The notes under the pieces: generated by a model
Seen by the model: only the letters and a program-made list of their open reading frames with translations
What the model was told of the DNA's origin: nothing
Database searches by the model: none
Translations under genes and position numbers: made by a program
In this document: piece by piece, positions 54,082-64,000 of the stretch
How positions within the stretch are numbered: the stretch's first letter is position 1
Layout: every line of letters starts with the position of its first letter
From: Dillenia suffruticosa
Lineage: Eukaryota; Streptophyta; Magnoliopsida; Dilleniales; Dilleniaceae
Length of the DNA: 64,000 nucleotides
NCBI GenBank assembly: GCA_033439265.1
Contig: JAVTVX010000035.1
Location: 15,154,001-15,218,000 of the forward strand
Direction: 5' to 3'

Positions 54082-55461
54082 TGATACACAATTTTAATAC
54101 CACAAATTCGGATAAGTATATTCTAGTCGAATATTATATGTAGTGCGAACAAGTGTCATTCCCATGAGAATATTTTATATTATCTGCTATAAACTACCCT
54201 ATCTAAATTCAACAAAACAAAACATGAATAATATAATATTAAAAATTACAAAAAAATATTAAAGAACTTAAATTAATGGTTAAAACAAACCCCTAGAACA
54301 TCAACTTCATCTCTTTTAATCTTTCACCTGATCAAAGTTCTTTAAATTTCTTAAGTTTATTGATAAAAGAATTATTTTTGATAATGAGAGATTTTTCCGA
54401 AATTAGATTCACCCAATTATCATGTAATAAATCCTAATTCGACCAATCAAAACCCACGATCATACAATTTTAATTAAATCGAATTGCATTAAATTCAGTG
54501 AAAAATTTGTAATCCAAGATTTCCTCTAAAAATCCTCATACTTGAAATTAATCTTTTTTTGTCAATATCAAAATCTCATATAGATTTTATTACTACGGAC
54601 TAATCTCATGCGATTATATTAATCATGTATGCATTCAATCTTAAATCATACAAAACGCAAGCCTAAACGTTTTGAAATATTAAAATCAACAATAAAATTT
54701 TATCAAATAATAATCATAACAATAAATTTTAAGGAAAAAAATAAATTCAAAGTATAGTATTAATTAAAGAATAAAAACCATCAAGTACTAGAAAAAAAAA
54801 ATGAACTAAACATACCAAAAAAAACAAAAATATAAAACCCTTAAATCTATGTGGAGAAAGTCGTGTGAGAGGAATGCCCTTTACTGCCGTAGGAAGTGCT
54901 ATATTTACAGGACCAAAACCCTAAAAGAAATAGTAGTTGTGAGCATTTAGGAAATTAGGTTTTTGTGTTTGATTTGGAAACTCGCTATTGTTGTATGATA
55001 AGGATTTCTTATTTTTCAAAACTTGGAAACTTTCTCTTCCTTGAATTTGGAGACCTCTGAAATAATTAGGAACTAAATCACGAAATTCTCTCCTTAATAT
55101 GCTCAAGTTTCCTTTTTTAGCATGGCATTGACTTTTCAACACTACAGTAGCAAATTCGGCTCAATTTTTGGATAAACTCCTACCTAAATTAGCCATGGAC
55201 TCTTTACAAATTTGCAGGCCTTGAAATCTAGTTCCAACCCAATAAAAATCACCTTAATCGGTATCAAAGTAGAAAGATACGTCCAAAATACTAACAGTTA
55301 TTTATACAATCTAAATTTTAGAAAATAAATCCAATATTTCCTAAATTAAAACCCATAAATTAAATTAGTGTAATATCATAAAATAAAATTTAAAACAGTT
55401 CTAAAATACATAAATAAAAATAAAATGATATAATTCATGTGTATAAAAATTATTGGCATCA
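54082..55461 (-). repeat. probable solo LTR of an Athila/Tat-like gypsy element
   Basis: A 1,380-bp AT-rich block begins TGATACACAATT and ends TTGGCATCA, flanked by agcaa (54,077-54,081) and aacaa (55,462-55,466), which match at 4 of 5. It interrupts the start of SIRE-like gag and has no internal coding sequence. Its length, and a GTGTCATTCCCATGAGAA motif near the same place as GGGTCGTATCCACAGAAA in the Athila-like LTR, suggest a related but different family in the same orientation. Confidence 0.6.
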
Positions 55462-55536
55462 AACAAGCCTCAAAGGGGATATCGTGCTATGTTGGATTGT
55501 TGGTGCTAAAACTATTAGTCTCTTTCAAACACATCC

Positions 55537-55548
55537 GTTCTGATACCA
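55537..55548 (-). other. primer-binding site of the SIRE-like element (tRNA-Met type)
   Basis: On the minus strand it reads TGGTATCAGAAC, ten bases inside the 5' LTR. Confidence 0.8.
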
Positions 55549-55558
55549 ATTAAAAAAT

Positions 55559-57709
55559 TGAGGCTAGACAACCTATAGAGGAGGGATGAATAGGTTGTTG
55601 ATACTTTCGGTTTTTTCTAACTTTGAGTTACAAAACAGAGTATAAAGAGAGGGAGCGAAAAATGATTGATATAAAGATTTATAATGATTCCACTTTCCTG
55701 ATCTACATCCACTCCTAGGCTTCCCCTAGCATTTCTAATCCACTATTTCTTCTCTAAATGTACAACCAATTAGGTTAAGAGGTCCTAGTCAAACTTTTAC
55801 AAGTATTACTCCCAAACAATCACACTAGACTTCACGATGCTAACAAATGCTAACTTATCTCTCATAGACAATTGAATCCCAAATCAAGAAGACTCTCCTT
55901 TCTTGATCTTTTACAAGATTATGAGATGAAACAAAAGTTACAACCTTGAGCCTTAGTGCTCTGATTGAAACTTTACAACCCAAAATAAATACAACACTAA
56001 GAAAATGAAGAACAGAGAAAACCGAGAGTATATTAAAACTCACTTGATGTTTACAATAATTTCAAAAGATTGTTTACTGTTCGATAGTAGTTGTATTTAT
56101 AGTCTCGCAGGATGATCAAATGGTTGGAGTTCATTTAATGTTGAAACTAACCATTTGGAGGTTGTTGAGAGACCTTAAATGTTCGAATAGCTTTTCTGGA
56201 GACTAGCCGTTACTCATGTGCTAGTCGACTACTCTTCATTGCTAGTTGACTACAATTTGAATTTTACCTGTATTCCTCTATGAGTTAGTCAACTGTTTTC
56301 TTTTTTTATAATCAACTTCTTCTCGGCTTAACTCTCTAAATAGTTCCAAGTATAGATACTTCGACCTTCAAGCATCAGTACTCATCACTGTATTCCCTTT
56401 CAGCTCATTGGTGAGTCAACTACCTTCAACCATGTTGTCGACTACATCTATGCTCCAGCTCAGATCTTGGACTTCAATAATATTGAGGATCGTATTCGCA
56501 TGTTCGAGGATCGATATTCGCATGTCCAAGAATCGGTACTCATCTTTTGAGACTTAGCATAGTCGACTCCTTAACTTTGAGATAGCCAACTGGCATTTGA
56601 ACCTACTTTGATGTATGTGAACCTACTTTGATGTATGTGCATCGTGCTAGTGCAGGGTGACTCAATGCATGTGACATAATACTATGTTCATGCGGCATGT
56701 GTCATGTGGTATTATGCACTAGGATTGCTTAGCTCTAAGTCATAAGACTTGTTCTGTTCTAGGAGTAGCAAGAGTCAACTTCCACCACTAAGGAAGTTGA
56801 CTTCCTCATGTTCAATACATGAGAGTCTCGATTCTTAATCATCCAATGATCAGTACTTCACCTCCAAACTTAGAATTTTTCTAAGTTAAGAAAAGGTGAG
56901 TCAACTAGGCCATTTGCCTATTGTGAATATATGTGCAGTGGCCTTGTGCAATGGCTTTGTGGCATATGACTTATGGCTTGCTAATGCCCATGTCATGCTC
57001 GTGCTATGCTAATACCATACGCATGCCAGGCTAGTGTTATGCTTGTGTCATCTTGGTGCTAAGCCTATGCCATGTCAATCCGATACTAATGTCAAGCCAA
57101 TATGCAATGTGCTCATGGCTCAGTCCTTTCTAGATATGTGAGTCGACTTATACAAGTTGACTAACCTTAATGTCTCATGGGTTAATCTAAGTGTTTGGCA
57201 CTTGGCAAGTTTATTATTGTCAACATGTATGTATAGCGCAATGACATATGTTTTGGCATGTTGTGAATGTCACAACCTATGGCTCATGTGCAATGGGATC
57301 TTTAAAGACTAACACGTGTGTATGGCCTAACTTGTGAGTGTTTGTCGACTTTGATCTTTGGACAGTTGACTATAATGTGTTCTATTCTTATTTTGACTGT
57401 TGTTATTTGACCGTTAGTATTTAAAATTTTATCATTATAGTTAGACTAACTATGATAGTTGACTAAAAAAATGAGTTAGTCAAGTAGTGTACTATGTCAG
57501 ATTGGACTAAGGATTTTGTGTATTTGGGCAAGTCGGCTACTACATTGTGTAGTCAACTAGAGTTTGCTGTGAATTGTCTATATGTTTTGTATCAAACCTA
57601 AACCATTTGTATCTCACATGATTCAATCTTTCATTAGTCTAATCACAATCATTTCATTACCACACACCTTAAGCTCATCTTTTGCTTATCATCAAAACTC
57701 ATTTTACCA
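55559..57709 (-). repeat. 5' LTR of the SIRE-like element (uninterrupted copy)
   Basis: Begins TGAGGCTAGACAACC and ends CATTTTACCA in + order. It is the intact reference against which the hAT-split copy can be aligned. It contains about 18 TAGTCGACTA-like sites and an ATGCCATG-type degenerate repeat at 56,940-57,110. Confidence 0.92.
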
Positions 57710-58584
57710 ACACTTCCTATGCCTCATGTATGCTAAGATTGATTATGGAATCATTCCTTCAATAGAATAAAGGAGTGAGGGAGAGAAATGTGGGGTGGCT
57801 ACCCACAACCGTTCCTCTTATTTCTAATACAATTAAATTCAAATTTAAAATTTAAATTCAAATGTTAAGGGAAAAAAAGTTCCTTTGTTGGTACATTTAT
57901 CTCACATATTGGTATGCTTATACATGAATTTGACGTCACTTGCTTGAAAATAAATAAGTTTAACAATACAAAATGATCTTGACCATTAATTCAAATAAAA
58001 ATTCGTGCCTCGATGTTAGTAATCCATTTGATCTATCAATCACCAATCAACACAAGACTTGATCCTATCCTTAGAAATTTCACTTCTTGAATTTATGTGA
58101 TATCTCTTGCTTGAACGATTAGACAAACCCTTGCTTGAACCCTAGACAAATCATTGCTTACACAATTAAACAAGCATGCTATATTGGTTTGCTCTCAATA
58201 CAAGGTTTGATCTTGTCCATTTATTTTCATCCTCTTAATTTGATGATACTTATATAATGCGGTGCTATCTAAATCTAAGCTCACACCACTCAGAGTAGTA
58301 GAGACTAAGGGTTTAGAGAGAAAGAAAGGATATGAGTGAGGAAGAGAGAGGAAGAAGGAAAGAGAAGATTATGTTATTGTAAAAAAAATTGTTAGAAACA
58401 AACAAGAGAGAGAAAGGGAGGGGGGAAAGGAAGCACCTTGAACATGTGCATGATTACTTATAGCCATCGGAGTACAAGTATAAAAGCAAGTAGTGTAATG
58501 GGATTATCAATCAACTGATCAAGAAACATTTATCAACTTATTTAGGAGTGGAGTAGAATTATATGGTTTTCATAGTTCCAACTA
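57710..58584. other. flank right of the SIRE-like element, nothing recognised
   Basis: AT-rich, with a GA-rich stretch at 58,310-58,440. No coding sequence or terminal repeats were found. Confidence 0.4.
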
Positions 58585-59304
58585 TGAGTTATATGCCCTA
58601 AAGTCATACAAAATAATCCTCATGTAATTACCAATGGCATTAATAAAATTCTAGCTTGATTAAAATTGTTTTATTTCAATTAGGATTTAAGTGTTGAGGT
58701 AGATGTTTCATTCTCAAAGAGTTCAGAATATGGTGAAGAAATATTATTCGAATAATTAAACCATTTACAATCATAAGAACTTTTGACTTGGTATCTTAAG
58801 TTCAGACATTGTCACGTGTTCACACTAGTTAAGTAAAGAGTTATTCATACGAATAGATTAGTGAGTCATATACTAGGAGATACATGGACACATATGAGAT
58901 AAGTTGGTTTAACATGACATGGGAATGACAATAGCATGATAAATTATCTATGTTACTGAGTTGTCGTTTAGACAGTAAGTACATATAGTTTTTGACCAAA
59001 GAAAATGCATTCAAGTGATTAACAAAATAGGGGTATCAAGTTTGTGCTAACCATACATGAGTAAAAAGATTCCTTGTAGCCCTATGTGAGTTTTATATCG
59101 GAGATATGCACTATCAATATAGAATTTGCTTGCTTAGACAAATGGGTATAAGATCTTATCAAATAAAACAATTTTAGGACTTTATATGACTTTAGGATTT
59201 GTTTTCTCATGAAGATCTTACTAATCAAGAATGATTACTAGAAGGATTCATATGATTTGTCAATTAGGATTTGATAGTAACCATAACCCTAGATGAATTG
59301 AGAT
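58585..59304. repeat. possible copia-type LTR sequence (left of the inserted element)
   Basis: TGAGTTATATGCCCTAAAGT followed by AATAAAATT-rich text resembles the start of plant copia LTRs of the ATGCCCTAAAG type. The sequence resumes at 63,417 after the inserted element. No partner LTR is in the window, so this is only a suggestion. Confidence 0.3.
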
Positions 59305-59771
59305 TGTTAGATTTAATCACACATGCGGAAGCGTAAGTAAATAAATTTGGAATTTTTTGGTAAATACCTCGATAAGGTCGGACTTCAAAAATTCAATGGT
59401 GTCACGAAATCTCTCAAACGGATTGTACGATCGGATGGTGATCACGAGATCCAAACCATCACCGCATATCCACGACGCCTCGATCCTCAAGTCTGGCAAT
59501 GAAGAACATACAGAAAATTCCCTACTCGAAATTTTTCCTAACCCTCAATGGATCTCTATCTCTAGAGATATGTGCAAACCCTAGCCATGTTCATTCTCTC
59601 TAACCCCCAAACTCACAATAAGGAGAGAAAGCAACACAACTCACATGGGCACATTCAAGGGTCATTAGGCAAGTTATTATGTGGAAATTAAATGGGGTGG
59701 TAAATAGGATAATGGGAGTTACCCCATTATCCCAAAATTACCAAAATGCCCCTCGTGGGCATTTTTCAACA
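59305..59771 (-). repeat. 3' LTR of the short copia element
   Basis: Begins TGTTAGATTT and ends TTTCAACA in + order. A minus-strand purine tract (AAGTAGGAGA) adjoins it on the inner side. Confidence 0.9.
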
Positions 59772-62700
59772 TCTCCTACTTGTATATGAGGATATTTTAC
59801 TTCCGTCACAAAATCACAACTCATACGATCTATCTACAATACCCTACTAGACTTTCATACAGTATTGGATGTTGTGCAACTGACAAGTATACCTACAAGC
59901 AAAGACTTCTCGATACACCTATTAGGATGACCGAGAAACCATCATTAGTATAAAAAGAACTCGCTGTATCTCAAATCCAATGCAATTACATCCATCGAGT
60001 CACTTTCCTCATTGAAAGTGATCCCCAATTGTTTGCTCGACTATGTATTCACTATTATGTTTGAATTCCAACATGGATTAACATAAAATGTCGACCTGTG
60101 AATACAACACCATGATATAATGTCGACTGATCTTCCTTTTTCCAAACTCGAATTTATCGATTTCAATTCAGCTGTTTTCCTAGACCTACCCCTTATACCT
60201 TAATTTATCTTCTGGTCCATAGGTAAACAGATTAAAGTAGCAATACTGAACCAAAATTTTTAAAAATAGCAGAAAGCAATAAGGGTACAAGAGATCCCAC
60301 CCAATGGATCTCGGGTCTCACACAGTAAGAACGGAGATAAGACCCGAGATCCTGATCATACTATTGTCTCAAGTAATAAATCTTACTATCCCATGGTTGT
60401 TTCATCACATGTGATATGAAACACGTGTCATAGTATTATTCCCCCATCTCTCAAAGGGCATATGTCAAATTTTTCTAATACTGTGCAGGTATGGGACTCA
60501 GTCTACATATAAGACTTAGATATCTCAAAGACAATATCACTAAACGCAGGTGATATCTAAGATATCAAATCTGGCTACTTACAGACAACATGGATGTGGG
60601 TATTTTTATGTCGTTCATATCACAAATGATTTCATCCTGAACACATATTATGGTGACTTATGTTCTAGTACGGACACTCCCAAAGCCTCTTACGACTAGA
60701 AACTATCTCATCTCCGCTCACTCAAAGCTGAAGGTGGTCACTAGTATGAGAGAGTCAACCACGTCTGCCTAACACGTCTTTTATCACAACATCTCACAAG
60801 ATATATGACAATAAATAAGTGCATGAAACAATAAACTTGTGACCTAATAATGCACGCATGTCATATATTTCCATAAGTATCAAAAACAGTACATAATGAG
60901 AAATGTTAAAGTACACTAAACCCGATGATTCCTTGTCTCACAAAGGAATATTTCAGAATGGGTTTTCTGAAGGGATCAGCCACCATGTTATATATCAAGG
61001 TGTACTTAAATGTCACAATACCCTTCTCGGTAGTGTCTCTGACAGAGCGGTTTTCGGTATCAATATGTTTGGCTTTACTATGATACTTAGGGTTTTGATT
61101 GTTGGGAATGGGGTCTAATTATCACAATAATTATCGCTAAACTCCCACTATCTGTCACAACCCCTAAATCATCTAGAAATTTCTGGAGCCAACCACTCTC
61201 ATGAACTGCCATTAAGCATGCTACAAGCTCAGTCCCTATTGTAGATAGAGATATACAGGTTCACTTCTTACTGCTCTAAGAAGATAAAACTTGATATCAG
61301 TTTGCATTCATCCAAATCGTTGCTCCCAGTCAGCATCTGAATACCCAACAAAAAACACAAATCACCTCCTCCATAACACAGAGAGAGGTCCGCAGTTCTC
61401 ATAAGATATCTCAGAATCCTTTTCACTGCTCTATAGTGATCCCTTCTAGGATTCGATTGATACCATTCACTAGATTGACTACAAAATAAACATATGGTCA
61501 TGCATGCCTCATCGCATACATTTGACTATACATTACATGTGTATGCCTCATCGCATACACTAGAATGCACATTGCACTGGCATAAGAGATTCTATTCATC
61601 TCTTTTATTTCTTTCTGAATTTGAGAACATATGTTAGTAATTAGGTCTTCACCTTTAGTGATAGAGTATCTATTAGGTTGTTATCGCTCATCTCAAAATA
61701 CTCAAAAATCTACCTGATATAAAACTCTTGTTAAAGAGTCAACACCATTCTCAAGCGATCCTTTTGGATCCAAATTCTGAAAATAAACTAAAACCTCTCT
61801 CGTGAACAATAACCATATTGCTATGGTCATTGGATACTTTCTATTGTTTCCAACCAACAAAATGTCACCCATATGTGAGAACGTGATTATAAAAGAGTCA
61901 TTAAGACGTATAAGATAGACACAATGATCCTCATCGATCATTATAACATCAAAAGATATCACCTCCTCGTGAAATTTTAGGTCCACCGCTGGATGAGTGC
62001 TTAAAGCCGTATGTTGATTTATAAAGTCAACAAACCTTATCCATCTGATCTACTAGAATGAACCCAGAGGACGCTCCATATAGATCGCCTTATCTAGACT
62101 TTCATTACAAAAAGCGGTCTATACGTCTATTTGATGTGACTCCATATCAATGTTCGTGACAATCGCTAAATAGATCGAAATAAATTAGACTCGACTCCCT
62201 GGTAGTCCAAACCCCTCAGTCTAAGTGTAACCCTTGATTACTAGACGGGTCTTATACCTCTCCATCGATCCGTTGACTTTTCTCTTAATCTTGAGAACCT
62301 ACTCATTCCCAATAGTTACTTAATGCGCCTATCTCGCGCGTGAAGTACACCCCCACTTCACACTGCCAACGTGCCCCGGGTCTGGTCCAAGTCTTCTTCG
62401 CCCGACGGGTTCTGCAACGGGTTTTTCACCCGATTGTCGGAAACTCATTTTTGGCCACTTTTTCACACGATTTTTTACTAGAAAAAAATTACTGGGTATC
62501 CTCTAAACATCCTATACTCAATTTTAAGAAGATTTCAACCCAAAAAAAGGTGGAACTCAACCACCCAGTTGCAACCCTCCGCGGCTATTTGGAAATCCTG
62601 GTTTTCGGCCTCCGAAACTCACAACAAAATACATGAAAATGTGGATCAAGACGCAAGGAACACACATAGACCATTTTCATGCATCGATCCACCCTCTAAA

Positions 62701-62931
62701 GTCATAGATCTAAGGTTTTAAAGTCCGCACAGTCGCAAATTTCGACCAGAATTTTTATGGCCTAAATATACTCGAAAAATTCAATAAAATTTATTTTTGT
62801 AATCCCTAGGCCATGGGTATTCATGTAGTGTTCTCGGATTCACGAAACTCATCCTTGATCTGAACCCTAAAATTTTTTTTTTATACCCAAAAATAATTCC
62901 AAATTTTTTTTAATTAAATCCAACAACCACC

Positions 62932-62943
62932 CTCTGATACTAA
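62932..62943 (-). other. primer-binding site of the short copia element
   Basis: On the minus strand it reads TTAGTATCAGAG, directly next to the 5' LTR; it resembles the tRNA-Met site TGGTATCAGAG. Confidence 0.7.
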
Positions 62944-63411
62944 TATTGGATTTATCGCACATGCGAAAGTGTAAGTAAATAAATTTTGAATTTTTCGGGT
63001 AAATAACGCGATAGGGTCAGTTTTCAAAAATTCAACCATATCACGAAATCCCTCGAATGGATTGCACGGTCGGGATAGTGATCATGACATCTGAACTACC
63101 ACCGCATATCCACGACGCCTCGATCCTCAAGTCTGGCGATGAAGAACATACAGAAAATTTCCTACTCGGAATTTTCCCTAACCCTCAATGGATCTCTATA
63201 TCTAGAGATATGTTCAAACCCTAGCCATGTTCATTCTCTCTAACCCCCAAACTCACAATGGGGAGAGAAAGCATCACAACTCACATGGGCACATTCAAGG
63301 TTCATTAGGCAAGTCATTATGTAGGAATTAAATGGGGTGGTAAATAGGATAATGGGAGTTATCCCATTATCCCGAAATTACCAAAATGCCTATCGTGGGC
63401 ATTTTCCAATA
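62944..63411 (-). repeat. 5' LTR of the short copia element
   Basis: Begins TATTGGATTT and ends TTTCCAATA in + order. It aligns with 59,305-59,771, with an identical stretch CACGACGCCTCGATCCTCAA. Confidence 0.9.
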
Positions 63412-63416
63412 GAGAT

Positions 63417-64000
63417 CTTAAAATAAATGGACTCAAATACATGTTATGCATGATGAGGGTTTACTTTTGAATGATACAATGATTCATTACGAGTTTGATA
63501 ATCATTATATGTAATGCTAGGAGGTACTTAAGAGTTGTGAGATCTACTGTTATTTTAATAATTATATCTAGGTATGAAAAGGATTTTAATATTATCAAAG
63601 GGTTGATGATAATCTCACCGTTATCTACTGATTAACTTAGTAAGTCACACATAAAATTTTATAAATATGCAAATTAAATATTTAATTGGAGATAATTTCT
63701 TATTTTGGAAATTATTTCCAAAATTAGATAAAATTTTAAATTAGATAAATATCTCAAATATTTGATTTCAAAAAAAATATATATTTGAAATGTGTTTCCC
63801 AAAAAAATATTTCTCTAAATTAAATAAAAGGGACAAGAAAAAATTGCATGTTGGAGGTGGGCCTATGAACCCTAAACAAGCGCCGCATGCTTGAACATGT
63901 GTTGGCCACATGGTGCATGTGTCGGATACAGGCATGCATTCTAGCCAAGGTGCGAGGGCTCGTATGTCACACATTTGGCAAGCTGACATGTGCGTGGGCA
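63417..64000. other. continuation of the flank or possible LTR, running off the window
   Basis: AT-rich to ~63,840, then a more GC-rich stretch with GCATG-type repeats (63,845-64,000). It may belong to the same repeat as 58,585-59,304. No gene was recognised. Confidence 0.35.

Larger units (their letters stand above)
16897..57709 (-). mobile_element. SIRE/Maximus-like Ty1/copia retrotransposon, fossil, split by a 28-kb hAT insertion
   Basis: Two ~2.14-kb LTRs bound the element: one is 16,897-16,924 plus 45,212-47,328 (divided by the hAT), the other 55,559-57,709. Parts on the minus strand, reading from the right: a tRNA-Met-type primer site, gag with zinc knuckle, integrase/reverse transcriptase/RNase H remnants (~51,950-49,900), and a ~2.5-kb extra region before the 3' LTR, as is usual in the SIRE lineage. 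The KKKKKMALAIWSD-type gag motif also fits SIRE. Without insertions the element is about 11 kb. The LTRs differ by roughly 15% by eye, making it the oldest layer of the nest. It is broken in many places. Flanking 5-mers (agaat/acact) do not match, so the target duplication is eroded or one flank has changed. Confidence 0.88.
59305..63411 (-). mobile_element. short Ty1/copia element, fossil
   Basis: LTRs of 467 bp (59,305-59,771) and 468 bp (62,944-63,411) are flanked by a perfect 5-bp duplication gagat (59,300-59,304 and 63,412-63,416). A tRNA-Met-like primer site abuts the right LTR. The recognisable coding parts on the minus strand are a reverse-transcriptase piece (~61,990-61,700) and RNase H (~61,500-60,930, including RDHYRAVKRILRYL and AKHIDTENRSVRD). 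The 4.1-kb total is short for copia. The LTRs differ by about 9% by eye. It is broken in several places. Confidence 0.88.

Noticed and set aside
16892-57714. Target-site duplication for the SIRE-like element (agaat versus acact)
   Set aside because: Only three of five bases agree, which is not distinguishable from chance.
62340-62636. A 98-residue + frame inside the short copia element
   Set aside because: It is antisense to the element, lacks recognisable motifs and lies next to the primer site, where untranslated leader is expected.

Overview
The window is nuclear DNA of a flowering plant, most likely a eudicot. Two intron-bearing host genes lie at the left end, and the other ~54 kb is almost entirely a pile of nested transposable elements. 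The host genes match known plant proteins closely: a UBC22/UBE2S-type ubiquitin-conjugating enzyme on + (exons 491-603, 2113-2216, 3966-4320; its 5' exons lie outside the window) and a calmodulin on - (5460-8059, two exons, with the intron splitting the Gly26 codon). They are convergent, 1.1 kb apart. Everything else recognisable as coding belongs to transposons.

Layout: 1-4.3 kb UBC22; 5.5-8.3 kb calmodulin and its promoter; 8.3-9.9 kb AT-rich intergenic sequence; 9,933-15,246 a Ty1/copia element on + with a 5-bp target-site duplication (attgt); 15.2-16.9 kb flank holding an old copia reverse-transcriptase scrap. From 16,897 to 57,709 lies one very large composite. Its outer shell is a SIRE/Maximus-like copia element on -. 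One of its LTRs is split after 28 bp by a hAT DNA transposon (16,925-45,211). The hAT is itself interrupted by a Tekay/Del-like chromovirus (18,035-28,903) and, inside its transposase gene, by an Athila-like Ty3/gypsy element (30,261-41,870). A probable solo LTR (54,082-55,461) sits in the gag end of the SIRE-like element. At 59,305-63,411 a short copia-type element with perfect 5-bp duplications (gagat) sits in what may be another LTR running off the right edge.

With the two gypsy elements subtracted, the hAT is about 5.8 kb, an ordinary size for an autonomous member, and its transposase landmarks (BED finger, TTDTWTS, DNAST, hATC) fall in order on both sides of the insertion. LTR-LTR divergence judged by eye (SIRE ~15%, Tekay ~10%, Athila ~6-8%) agrees with the order of insertion given by the nesting. 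All LTR elements are fossils with multiple breaks.

I found no CRISPR array, operon, or clearly new host system. The items most worth a second look are the hAT-in-LTR architecture, an unassigned ATG-led coding-like stretch in the hAT 5' region, a four-copy palindrome array in the Athila element, and dense TAGTCGACTA palindromes in the SIRE-like element.
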